Shown in pieces: positions 53,328 through 62,056 of a DNA stretch of 64,000 nt. Below the pieces are notes generated by a model, which was not told where the DNA came from, searched no databases, and saw only the letters and a program-made list of their open reading frames with translations. The stretch covers positions 1 to 64,000 of the forward strand of contig PAAX01000030.1 in assembly GCA_002698995.1 (NCBI GenBank), given 5' to 3'. The stretch's first letter is position 1; the number at the start of each line of letters is the position of its first letter. Source of the stretch: Ignavibacteriota bacterium (GTDB lineage: Bacteria > Bacteroidota > Ignavibacteria > Ignavibacteriales > Melioribacteraceae). Made by a program: the position numbers and the translations under genes.

Positions 53328-53672
53328 ATGATTAAGTATTTATTAAAATATCGTGCATTATCGGTAACTATTTTAGTTTTGGCGCCATTATTAATTTGGT
53401 TCTTATGCTCAGAGCTGGGGCAGTTCACTATTGAAAAGGAACAACCCATCGCGCAAGATTATTGTGAGACAGTAAAAGTAATAAAAACTGAAACCGATAA
53501 AGCTGCGCAAAGTGATTTATTCAAACTGAAAGTTGAAAAATTATTTTTACCCGCTTCTATTGATGGGCTAAACATTCAGCGTAATTCATATAGTCAATTA
53601 GATATTAAACATTTCTACATTCCGCAAAAAACCAATAAAATATATCTTTTCAACAGCGCTTTTCTGATTTAA
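53328..53672 (+). CDS. Small single-helix protein of unknown function
   Basis: A 114-residue protein with an N-terminal transmembrane helix (LSVTILVLAPLLIWFLCSEL) and a polar extracytoplasmic part with one Cys after the helix (DYCETVK). I recognise no family. Its C-terminus (IYLFNSAFLI) resembles the end of the Cys-rich czc protein at 36252-36671. It lies between the broken DsrE gene and the Spy-like gene. Confidence 0.5.
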   Translation: MIKYLLKYRALSVTILVLAPLLIWFLCSELGQFTIEKEQPIAQDYCETVKVIKTETDKAAQSDLFKLKVEKLFLPASIDGLNIQRNSYSQLDIKHFYIPQKTNKIYLFNSAFLI

Positions 53673-53787
53673 TACTACTCCTTTTGGGGGATGCACAGGC
53701 ATTCTCTCTTTTCAAATTATCCCTTAAACATAAAAAGGGTATAATAATAATATTTCTAATTTATAAAACATTACAAGGAGTAATAAA

Positions 53788-54357
53788 ATGTTACCTTCAA
53801 ATAAAAAATGGTTTGCCGGAATTACAATTGTTTTTGCAGTTCTGCTTGTATCTTTAACATTATTTGCACAAAACCAGCCAAATAATAATTCTACGAATCG
53901 TATTTATGATTCCTCTTGGTGGAATTACAATGTACCGGCTCAATATCAAATGCTGCCGGATCAGATAAAAGAAATGAATGACCTTAGAGTAGAATATGAT
54001 AATAAGATTATTCCACTTCAAAATGAATTAAGAGCAATAAGAACCGAAATGAGAGGATATATGAATCGCTCGGACTTTGATCCGGATCAGATTAAAGATT
54101 ATAGAAATCAGATAAGAGATATTGAAGATCAAATTGCCGATTATCGATTGGACTACAGAAAAAATATGAACAATCTTCTGACCGATGATCAAAAAACATA
54201 TTTCAGCAACTCTTCAAATGGTTGGTGGGATGGATTTTATGATAGGTGCGGCTGGGATTATTCTGACATGGAATATAGAATGGGAAATCGCGGACATATG
54301 GATTATGATAATAGAGATCGCGGTAGGATGTATAACAACGGTAGATGCTGCTGGTAA
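53788..54357 (+). CDS. Spy/CpxP-like periplasmic metal-stress protein
   Basis: A 189-residue exported protein with a signal peptide (ending LFAQN) and a helical hairpin rich in Arg, Glu and Asp (LQNELRAIRTEMRGYMNRSDFD), as in the Spy/CpxP/ZraP group, whose members bind metals or protect proteins in the periplasm. The LTxxQ-type motif is present as LTDDQKTYF. A Trp/Gly/Met/Asp-rich tail ends RCCW. It has an AAGGAG site, begins the lead-type cluster and precedes a terminator-like hairpin. Confidence 0.75.
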   Translation: MLPSNKKWFAGITIVFAVLLVSLTLFAQNQPNNNSTNRIYDSSWWNYNVPAQYQMLPDQIKEMNDLRVEYDNKIIPLQNELRAIRTEMRGYMNRSDFDPDQIKDYRNQIRDIEDQIADYRLDYRKNMNNLLTDDQKTYFSNSSNGWWDGFYDRCGWDYSDMEYRMGNRGHMDYDNRDRGRMYNNGRCCW

Positions 54358-54382
54358 TATTTTCATCGATGAAAAACCAAGT

Positions 54383-54413
54383 AATTTTCCCCGCTGACAC
54401 AGAGGGGAATTAT
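54383..54413 (+). terminator. Rho-independent terminator after the Spy-like gene
   Basis: AATTTTCCCC pairs with GGGGAATTATT around an 11-base loop, followed by an AT-rich tail. Confidence 0.6.
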
Positions 54414-54484
54414 TTACTAAAAGATTTAGAAAATAAAATAGCACAAGAATAATTTGAATTAGAATAAAAAAAGGAGTAATAAAA

Positions 54485-54910
54485 ATGTTGAACGAAGTGA
54501 AATCCCGTTCTACGGGAGAACAAACAAATTATGGATTCTCGAAAATAGTTGACCTCGGTTACGAACAGGCAATAGAAAAAGTAACCGAAGAGTTAAAAAA
54601 AGAAGGTTTCGGCATTCTCACCGAGATTGATGTTAAAGAAACATTAAAGAAAAAGCTTGATGTTGATTTTAAACCGTACAAAATACTCGGCGCTTGTAAT
54701 CCGCCTTTCGCGCATGAAGCTCTTCAGGCAGAAGAACAAATTGGATTGATGTTGCCTTGTAACGTTATTGTTTATGTGAATGATAATAGTGAAACAGTTG
54801 TTTCGGCAATAAATCCGATTGCTTCTATGCAGGCTGTAAAGAATGATAATCTTGGTGAAGTAGCCGAGACAATTCAAAGTAAATTGAAAAAAATAATTGA
54901 AAGACTTTAA
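54485..54910 (+). CDS. DUF302 protein
   Basis: A 141-residue cytoplasmic protein with EEGFGILTE-like GFGILTEIDV, YKILGACNPPFAHEAL and IGLMLPCNVIVY, all hallmarks of DUF302. The two invariant cysteines (ACNP and PCNV) may bind metal or a small thiol. The family is widely found near thioredoxin, cytochrome and metal genes. A broken paralogue lies at 63638-63999. Its operon continues with a 26-residue peptide and lspA. Confidence 0.85.
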   Translation: MLNEVKSRSTGEQTNYGFSKIVDLGYEQAIEKVTEELKKEGFGILTEIDVKETLKKKLDVDFKPYKILGACNPPFAHEALQAEEQIGLMLPCNVIVYVNDNSETVVSAINPIASMQAVKNDNLGEVAETIQSKLKKIIERL

Positions 54911-54922
54911 AGGACAAAATTT

Positions 54923-55003
54923 ATGAAAGGTAAACTTATTGGTTTAGCAATTGGATTGGCTATTATATTAATTATAGCTGTTATCATAGCATTAACAAAA
55001 TGA
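54923..55003 (+). CDS. 26-residue membrane peptide coupled to lspA
   Basis: The frame encodes a Lys-containing start and one strongly hydrophobic helix (LIGLAIGLAIILIIAVIIAL) ending TK. Its TGA overlaps the ATG of lspA as ATGA, and an AAAGGA site precedes it. Coupled tiny membrane peptides can regulate or stabilise a partner; its purpose here is unknown. Confidence 0.6.
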   Translation: MKGKLIGLAIGLAIILIIAVIIALTK

Positions 55004-55572
55004 AAGTCCTATATATAACTTTTTGCGCAGTTTTACTTGATACTATAACGAAACTTTTTGTTAAGGGATTCAGCATACCTATGTTGGATATTCAAGTTAG
55101 TGGAATGTCTTATGGCTCAAGTATTCCGTTGATTGGTGACTTCTTTAGGTTAACCTATATTGAAAATCCGGGAATGGCTTTTGGGATTAAGGTATTCAAT
55201 AAAGAATATTTAGCATTATTTACAATTATTGCAACAGTTGGCTTGATTATCTATTTGTATAAGATAAGGAATGAATCTTTTTGGCTAAGGTTCCCTTTAG
55301 CTTTAATACTTGCAGGTGCAATTGGAAATTTGATAAACCGTGTATTCTTCGGTGTACTTTTCGGTTATGCTCCTCTGCTTCACGGAAATGTTGTTGATTT
55401 TCTTGATGTTGATTTCTTTGATTTACAAATTTTTGGTTACAGTATGAGCCGTTGGCCTGTGTTTAATTTTGCAGATGTAGCAGTAACTATGGGGGTTACA
55501 ATTCTGTTGATATCCAGTAGGTTTAACAACGTAGATGAACCGGATAAAATAATAATTAAAAATACTAAGTAG
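55000..55572 (+). CDS. lspA: Signal peptidase II
   Basis: A 190-residue membrane protease with four helices that removes lipoprotein signal peptides. The catalytic pair lies in NVVDFLDV and FNFADVAV. The position often occupied by Asp in the NxxDR motif is Asn here (GNLINRVF), while the true catalytic aspartates are kept. It is placed before an FTR1-cytochrome c gene and a P1B ATPase, as lspA-like pbrC is in lead-resistance operons. It may thus be a dedicated copy rather than the housekeeping one. Confidence 0.9.
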   Translation: MKVLYITFCAVLLDTITKLFVKGFSIPMLDIQVSGMSYGSSIPLIGDFFRLTYIENPGMAFGIKVFNKEYLALFTIIATVGLIIYLYKIRNESFWLRFPLALILAGAIGNLINRVFFGVLFGYAPLLHGNVVDFLDVDFFDLQIFGYSMSRWPVFNFADVAVTMGVTILLISSRFNNVDEPDKIIIKNTK

Positions 55573-55578
55573 GCAATT

Positions 55579-57540
55579 ATGAAAAGACCTTTTATGATTC
55601 TGTTTGTTGTCTTAAATATTATCACAGTAAGTGAACTTATCGCGGTAGACATTAATTCGACAAAAGATATAAGAACATTTATAAGTTTGATTGACTATAT
55701 CGGATCTGATTATAACAATGCTGTAAAAGATGGCAAGGTTATAAATTCTAATGAGTATTTGGAAATGAATGAATTTATTAATAAGGCGGTAGATTTATTT
55801 AACAAAACGGATTTAAAAATTAATTCCGGTGAAAGAATTGATTTATCTCGTGAATTGGCAAAGTTAAAATCCTTCATTGAAAAAAAAAGAAGTAAAGAAG
55901 AAGTATTTAGCAGCGCAGCTAAAATTAAATCGGCAATTTTAAAGCTCAATCTTATAGAAACTGCACCGGCAAATTGGCCTGATATTCAAAACGGCGAAAA
56001 TTTATATCAATTTAACTGCTCATCCTGCCACGGCGTAAACGGGAATGGCGAGGGAATATTATCAAAAACTTTAATCCCTAAACCGGCAAATTTTTTGAAT
56101 GATACACTGATGGAAAATATTTCGCCTTTCAAAATATATAATACTGTAAGACTTGGAATAAGCGGCACAAGTATGGTCCCTTTTACTCAACTCACTGACA
56201 AAGAAATTTGGGACTTATCGTTTTATGTTAACAGTCTGCGGTATAAAAACAAATATAAGTTGACAGAGGACTCGTTAGAAAAATTATACAACAAAGCTTT
56301 ATCCAAAACTTCTTTAGAAGAAGTATCAACTTTATCCGATAAATTATTGTTGACGAAAATGGGAGAAAATAATAAATCGGATACTCTTCAATTAACAGCT
56401 TTGCGTTTACATAACACGCAATCAGATAAAAATCTTTCCATAAATATTACTTTAACCCTTTTAGATGAATTACTGAATTTATATCAAAAAAGTGAATTTG
56501 ATAAAGCCGAAGACAAAGCGTTATTTGCATACCTGGAAGGGATAGAACCTTTTGAACAGCAACTGCAGGCAATTAATTCTGAACTTAAAGATGAACTGGA
56601 AGCGATTATGTACAAGCTGAGAGCAGATATTAAAAACCGTGAAATTTTTGAAATAATTCAAAATGATGTTGCAAAAGCGCAAACATTAATTAGTGATGCA
56701 AACTTTGCGATGCAAAATAAAAATTACTCGTTTGGATTTGCATTTATACTTGCCGCTTCAATTATCCTTAGAGAAGGTATCGAAGCATTTTTAATAATAA
56801 TTACAATCCTTGGTGTGTTAAAATCAATTAATGAAAATAAAGCGGTAAAATGGGTACACGGCGGATGGATAGCCGCTTTGATTGTTGGAATAGTAAGTAT
56901 GTTCTTCGTTAGCTTAATTGTTTCGTTCAATGCGCAAAGCAGAGAACTAATGGAAGGTTTCGGTTCATTATTTGCCGTAATTTTATTGCTGTATGTCGGT
57001 TTCTGGCTGCACAGCAAAACAGAAGCAAAAAAATGGAAAGAATTTGTTGAGCATAAAATTATGAAGTTGGTAAACAATAATAATATGATAGGGCTGGCAG
57101 TAATATCTTTTGTGGTCGTTTTTCGTGAAGCATTTGAATCGGCTATTTTCCTTTCTGCAATTGAATTGCAAATTGACCAAAGTGCCAAAAGTGGAGTTTA
57201 CTTAGGTGCTATCTCTTCCCTAATACTTGTTTTATTATTAGCGTGGATCGCCTTAAAGTTTGCAGTGAAGTTACCTATTATGAAATTATTTAAATATTCC
57301 GCAGTAACTATCGTATTTCTTTCAATTGTACTGGCTGGAAAAGGTATTCAGGCATTTCAGGAAAGCGGATATGTGAGTATAACTCAAATACCAATCAAAT
57401 TAAATCTCCCGCTAATAGGATTTTATCCGACAATGGAGACAACAATCGCACAATTATTTGTGCTGGTGTTTACATTAGTGTTATGGAAGTTTAATAACAA
57501 ATTTTCTTATCCAAAAAGCAAAATCATCAATAATGGTTAA
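55579..57540 (+). CDS. Cytochrome c-FTR1 permease fusion (PbrT-like)
   Basis: A 653-residue protein. After a signal peptide and helical stalk, a cytochrome c domain has NCSSCHG at residues 147-153 and a methionine-containing axial region near SMVPF. A helical region leads to a seven-helix FTR1 permease with REGIE near residue 397 and REAFE near residue 516, the glutamates that bind Fe. Fusions of this form import Fe or, as PbrT, Pb(II). The neighbours lspA and a P1B ATPase complete a pbr-like set. The next gene's optional start overlaps its stop. Confidence 0.85.
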   Translation: MKRPFMILFVVLNIITVSELIAVDINSTKDIRTFISLIDYIGSDYNNAVKDGKVINSNEYLEMNEFINKAVDLFNKTDLKINSGERIDLSRELAKLKSFIEKKRSKEEVFSSAAKIKSAILKLNLIETAPANWPDIQNGENLYQFNCSSCHGVNGNGEGILSKTLIPKPANFLNDTLMENISPFKIYNTVRLGISGTSMVPFTQLTDKEIWDLSFYVNSLRYKNKYKLTEDSLEKLYNKALSKTSLEEVSTLSDKLLLTKMGENNKSDTLQLTALRLHNTQSDKNLSINITLTLLDELLNLYQKSEFDKAEDKALFAYLEGIEPFEQQLQAINSELKDELEAIMYKLRADIKNREIFEIIQNDVAKAQTLISDANFAMQNKNYSFGFAFILAASIILREGIEAFLIIITILGVLKSINENKAVKWVHGGWIAALIVGIVSMFFVSLIVSFNAQSRELMEGFGSLFAVILLLYVGFWLHSKTEAKKWKEFVEHKIMKLVNNNNMIGLAVISFVVVFREAFESAIFLSAIELQIDQSAKSGVYLGAISSLILVLLLAWIALKFAVKLPIMKLFKYSAVTIVFLSIVLAGKGIQAFQESGYVSITQIPIKLNLPLIGFYPTMETTIAQLFVLVFTLVLWKFNNKFSYPKSKIINNG

Positions 57541-57553
57541 AGGATTAAGGACA

Positions 57554-59641
57554 ATGAAAAAATATCAATTAAAAAACATTGACTGTGCCAACTGTGCAGC
57601 TAAAATTGAAAGTGGAGTTGCAAAACTCCAAGAAGTAAAATTTGTTAGCGTCAATTTTGCTAACTCAACAATGACTGTAGATACCGATAATATTGAAAAG
57701 GTAAAAAGTAGAATAAAAGAACTTGAACCGGAAGTGGAAGTTCATAATTTGGGAACAAATAGAGATTTAGTTTCTAAAGGTGAACTCGAAGAAAATAAGA
57801 TCCAAATATTAAAGGCAGTATCAGCGCTTACTCTTTTAATAATAGGATTAATTTTTGAAAAGGAAATACACGCAACACCCTATTACATAGCTGAGTATGC
57901 AGTTTTCATTACCGCTTATTTAATTGTAGGCTGGAAGGTTTTAGCAAGTGCAGTTAGAAACATAGTTCGAGGACAGGTATTCAATGAGCATTTCCTAATG
58001 TCAGTTGCTACTATAGGTGCAATAGCTCTTCACGAAATGCCGGAAGCAATAGCTGTAATGTTGTTTTATGTTGTTGGTGAATTATTCCAGGATATCGCGG
58101 TAAACCGTTCACGAAAATCAATTAAATCCTTGTTGGAAATAAAACCGGATTATGCAAACGTAAAATTAAATGGAGATGTAAAAAAAGTTTCACCGGAAGA
58201 AGTGCTAATTGGAGATGAAATAGTTGTAAAAGCCGGTGAGAAAATTCCATTGGACGGTAAAATACTTGAAGGGAATTCGTTTTTAGATACTTCTGCCCTA
58301 ACCGGTGAAAGCGTTCCAAGAAAAGTAAACATAAACGATGATGTATTGGCGGGAATGATCAACCAATCAGGACTGCTAACTATAAAAGTAACGAGAACTT
58401 TTGGTGAATCATCTATTTCGAAAATTCTTGAGCTTGTTGAAAATGCTACATCAAAAAAAGCTGAGACTGAAAAATTCATTACAACATTTGCTAAGTATTA
58501 TACGCCGGTTGTTGTATTCGGAGCTTTGTTTTTAGCAGTATTGCCACCACTTTTATTTCCCGGACAATTATTCAGCGATTGGATTTACCGTGCATTAGTT
58601 GTGCTGGTTATTTCTTGCCCTTGTGCGCTGGTGATTAGTATTCCACTCGGATATTTCGGCGGGATTGGCGGAGCTTCAAAAAAGGGTATTCTTGTAAAAG
58701 GTTCCAATTTTCTTGATGCTTTAACCCAGGTAAAAACAGTTGTGTTTGATAAAACCGGAACTTTAACAAAAGGTGAGTTTAAAGTTTCAGAAATAGTACC
58801 CTCAAACGGATTTAGTAAAGAACAAATAATTGATTATGCTGCACACGCCGAAGCAAATTCCAATCACCCTATAGCAAAATCTATACTTGAAGCATATAAA
58901 TCTAAGATAGATAATTCCAGGATAAATGATGTTTCCGAAATATCAGGACACGGAATAAAAGTAAATATTGATGGGAAAATAATATTTGCTGGAAATGACA
59001 AACTTCTTCATAAAGAAAAAATAGAACACAAAATTTGTGATGTGGAAGGCACTGTGGTTCATATTGCAGTTGATATGGAATATGCAGGATATATTATTAT
59101 TTCCGATAGTTTAAAAGATGATTCAATAGCTGCAATCAGTAGTTTAAATGAAAAGAAAATAAATACAATTATGCTCACAGGCGATAATAAATCGGCTGCA
59201 GATATCTATGCTAAAAAATTAGGAATAAATAGATATTACTACGAATTATTACCGGAAGATAAAGTTGAACACATCGAAAAACTGCTAAGCAGTGATAACA
59301 AAAATAAAGTTGCCTTTGTTGGTGACGGAATAAATGATGCACCGGTCTTAGCCCGTGCCGATGTTGGAATTGCAATGGGGGCACTTGGTTCCGATGCAGC
59401 AATTGAAACTGCGGATGTTGTATTGATGACGGACTCCCCATCTAAAGTTTCTGAGGCAATTGATGTTGCAATTAAAACAAGAAAAATAGTGTGGCAAAAT
59501 ATTCTTTTTGCCCTGGGTGTTAAATCAATATTTATAGTATTAGGAATATTCGGAATAGCAACAATGTGGGAAGCAGTTTTCGGAGATATGGGAGTGGCTG
59601 TTCTGGCTATTTTGAATGCGACAAGGGTATTAAAAAACTAA
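57554..59641 (+). CDS. P1B-2-type Zn/Cd/Pb ATPase (ZntA/PbrA type)
   Basis: A 695-residue P-type ATPase with an N-terminal HMA domain (IDCANCAAKIE), ion motif CPCALVIS near residue 354, DKTGT with the phosphorylated Asp near residue 398, and GDGINDAPVLARADVGIAMG. The pattern fits ZntA/CadA/PbrA exporters. I take the ATG at 57554, with an AAGGA-type site; an ATG at 57533 overlaps the preceding gene. It is the last gene of the pbr-like group and should remove Pb(II), Cd(II) or Zn(II) from the cytoplasm. Confidence 0.9.
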   Translation: MKKYQLKNIDCANCAAKIESGVAKLQEVKFVSVNFANSTMTVDTDNIEKVKSRIKELEPEVEVHNLGTNRDLVSKGELEENKIQILKAVSALTLLIIGLIFEKEIHATPYYIAEYAVFITAYLIVGWKVLASAVRNIVRGQVFNEHFLMSVATIGAIALHEMPEAIAVMLFYVVGELFQDIAVNRSRKSIKSLLEIKPDYANVKLNGDVKKVSPEEVLIGDEIVVKAGEKIPLDGKILEGNSFLDTSALTGESVPRKVNINDDVLAGMINQSGLLTIKVTRTFGESSISKILELVENATSKKAETEKFITTFAKYYTPVVVFGALFLAVLPPLLFPGQLFSDWIYRALVVLVISCPCALVISIPLGYFGGIGGASKKGILVKGSNFLDALTQVKTVVFDKTGTLTKGEFKVSEIVPSNGFSKEQIIDYAAHAEANSNHPIAKSILEAYKSKIDNSRINDVSEISGHGIKVNIDGKIIFAGNDKLLHKEKIEHKICDVEGTVVHIAVDMEYAGYIIISDSLKDDSIAAISSLNEKKINTIMLTGDNKSAADIYAKKLGINRYYYELLPEDKVEHIEKLLSSDNKNKVAFVGDGINDAPVLARADVGIAMGALGSDAAIETADVVLMTDSPSKVSEAIDVAIKTRKIVWQNILFALGVKSIFIVLGIFGIATMWEAVFGDMGVAVLAILNATRVLKN

Positions 59642-59875
59642 CTTCGTTAGGTAATGAATTTGAATTGCTTGAACATATCTTTTATCTAAATATTCAGCCT
59701 TCCTGATGGCGAAAGATTATACGTTTATACTTTATTCATAAGAATGATTTGATCAACAAAATGAAAGGACATAAATTAGTATTAACCAGAATTTGAGACA
59801 TATCCAACAATTTATTGAGACGAATCGATATTCCGTAATTTGCATCATATTTATAAATAATACAAGGAATATGAT

Positions 59876-60346
59876 ATGAAATTATTTAAAACTCTTTTTG
59901 CTGTTATGATGTTTATTTTATCTTTCAATACTATTAGTGCGCAAGAGGCGGAGAACTATAAGATAATAATGGGAGTACGTCTTAATCCTTTGGTGATTTA
60001 TGACTTTGAAGGTGGTAGAAAAGAATTATTTAGACTCCATGCTGAAGTTGGTGCACTTCTTAATAAACGTACATATCTTTCTGCCGGCTACACGCCGTTC
60101 ACTAACAGTATTTATTCTTTTAACGAATATTGGTTCATTTCGTTCGATAATCCCCTCCCTATTTCTGCTGTAATTTCTGCAGAGTATATGTTTGATAGTG
60201 AAAAGTTTATTTTACAAGGCGGACCGAACTTCAAATTAAACGGTGGTAATGTATTTGCTTTCATTTTTACACCTATTGATAATATAAATTGGGGATTAAA
60301 AGTTGGAGCATTTATTCCAATAAATTTCGTGATTTCAAAAGGATAA
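59876..60346 (+). CDS. Secreted protein of unknown function, possible outer-membrane beta-barrel
   Basis: A 156-residue protein with a signal peptide (MKLFKTLFAVMMFILSFNTISAQ) and alternating hydrophobic strands, ending INWGLKVGAFIPINFVISKG, as in small porin-like outer-membrane proteins. I do not recognise the family. It lies between the P1B ATPase and a kinase gene, with an AAGGAA ribosome binding site. Confidence 0.6.
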   Translation: MKLFKTLFAVMMFILSFNTISAQEAENYKIIMGVRLNPLVIYDFEGGRKELFRLHAEVGALLNKRTYLSAGYTPFTNSIYSFNEYWFISFDNPLPISAVISAEYMFDSEKFILQGGPNFKLNGGNVFAFIFTPIDNINWGLKVGAFIPINFVISKG

Positions 60347-60398
60347 TTAAATTCTAATTTTATAAAAATATGCAAAAGTTTTTCACATAAAGTTAAGT

Positions 60399-62051
60399 AT
60401 GAAAAATTATAAACTACTAAATACGTTAACAGTATTATTAGGTATTTTTTCTCTGGTATTGATCCTTGCACTCGGTTGGTTCACATATGAGAACTACAAT
60501 AGAGAGAGAAAATTAATGGAAAACAACCTGTTCCAAGAAGCTGAATTTATTAGGACTTCACTTCGTGCAAAACTTTTAATGGGAATTGGTGGAGATCTAC
60601 ATAAGCTGCGGGAATATGTTGAAAGATTGGAAGCCTCTAAGTTTGTTAAACATATTTTGGTATTTGATAAAGATAAAAATAATTTGCTTGGTGATGAAGG
60701 ATATTACTTCGATGAAAATAATAACGATCGTAGTCAACACCAAGAAATTAGATTGGACAGTGAGCAAAATCATGTTTATACCTTTATCTCCGAGATCGAA
60801 TTTCGCTATGATATTAAAACTGGACAGAGAGTAGAAAATTCGAAACCGGGTATAAAATACACAACTGTAATCGAATTATATGCTAACGAATATTACGAAG
60901 CTCAAACTGAGGATATAAGAAGAGCTTTAGGTACAGGTCTTATCTTGCTTGTTATCGGGTTTGCTTCTGTTTTTTTTATTTTTGTATTAAGACGTTATTA
61001 TTTAGTAAATGTCTATTTGCAAAACGTTCAGAAATATATCTCTAATGTTATCCAAAGTATACCGAATGGATTAATATCTTTCGATAGAGCAGGAAGAATA
61101 GAAACTATTAATAGAACTGCTCTCAGGATCTTGAAATTAGAAGATACTGAACCCACCGGCAAGCAAGTTCAAGATGTTATTCCGAATTGTAAAACAGAAA
61201 TGGCGGTTAATTTTGAGAGCGATAAATTAGAACAGCAAATAGAATGTCATCTTAAAGACGGTAGTTCTATCCCCTTAAACATTATATCAAGCAAGATCAC
61301 CGACGAGAAAAATGAAACTATTGGAACTGTTATTATATTGAGCGATCTAAGAGAACTTAAATCATTGGAAAAAGCGGTGGAGCGATCAGAGAGGCTGGCT
61401 AGCTTAGGCAGAATGGCTGCAGGTATTGCACACGAAATTCGAAATCCCTTAAGTTCAATTAAAGGATTCTCCCAATATTTCCGTAATAAATTTGAGAATC
61501 AAACTGAAGACTGGAACTATGCTGTAATGATGGGTAAAGAAGTCGACCGTCTAAATCGGGTAATCCAGGAATTATTAAATTTTGCCAGACCCCGGGAGAT
61601 GAATCTGCAGCTAATTGAAATTCAGCCTCTGATTCAGCATGCACTGAAATTGATCCAAACTGATTTGAAAGAAAAAAAAATACACGTCCAAGTTGAAATG
61701 GATGCGACACAGCCAATTTTGGCATTAGCCGACAGCGATATGATAACCCAGGTTCTTTTAAATCTTTTTATTAATGCCTTGGATTCCATGAAAAAAGACG
61801 GACAACTGATCATCGACGTTTCAGACCTGAAGGATTTTGTTACCATCAAAATCAGCGATAATGGATGCGGTATTGCCCAGCAAGATATCTCCTATATTTT
61901 CGATCCGTTCTTCACCACCAAAAAAAGCGGCACTGGGTTAGGACTGTCAATTGTGTATCGTCTCATCGAACAAATACGAGGTGAAATTGAAGTTCAGAGC
62001 GAAGTTGGCAAGGGCACAACCTTTAAAATAGATTTAAGAAAAAGAATCTGA
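60399..62051 (+). CDS. PAS-containing sensor histidine kinase (NtrB/ZraS type)
   Basis: A 550-residue kinase. A transmembrane helix at about residues 10-30 and another at about 180-205 enclose an extracytoplasmic sensor domain. A PAS domain (about residues 215-310) and a HisKA domain (IAHEIRNPLSS, His near 345) follow, then a HATPase domain with LFINALDSM, SDNGCGIAQQD and TGLGLSIVYRL. The partner response regulator gene starts 6 bp downstream. The signal is not known; context favours a metal or envelope stress. Confidence 0.92.
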   Translation: MKNYKLLNTLTVLLGIFSLVLILALGWFTYENYNRERKLMENNLFQEAEFIRTSLRAKLLMGIGGDLHKLREYVERLEASKFVKHILVFDKDKNNLLGDEGYYFDENNNDRSQHQEIRLDSEQNHVYTFISEIEFRYDIKTGQRVENSKPGIKYTTVIELYANEYYEAQTEDIRRALGTGLILLVIGFASVFFIFVLRRYYLVNVYLQNVQKYISNVIQSIPNGLISFDRAGRIETINRTALRILKLEDTEPTGKQVQDVIPNCKTEMAVNFESDKLEQQIECHLKDGSSIPLNIISSKITDEKNETIGTVIILSDLRELKSLEKAVERSERLASLGRMAAGIAHEIRNPLSSIKGFSQYFRNKFENQTEDWNYAVMMGKEVDRLNRVIQELLNFARPREMNLQLIEIQPLIQHALKLIQTDLKEKKIHVQVEMDATQPILALADSDMITQVLLNLFINALDSMKKDGQLIIDVSDLKDFVTIKISDNGCGIAQQDISYIFDPFFTTKKSGTGLGLSIVYRLIEQIRGEIEVQSEVGKGTTFKIDLRKRI

Positions 62052-62056
62052 AAATT

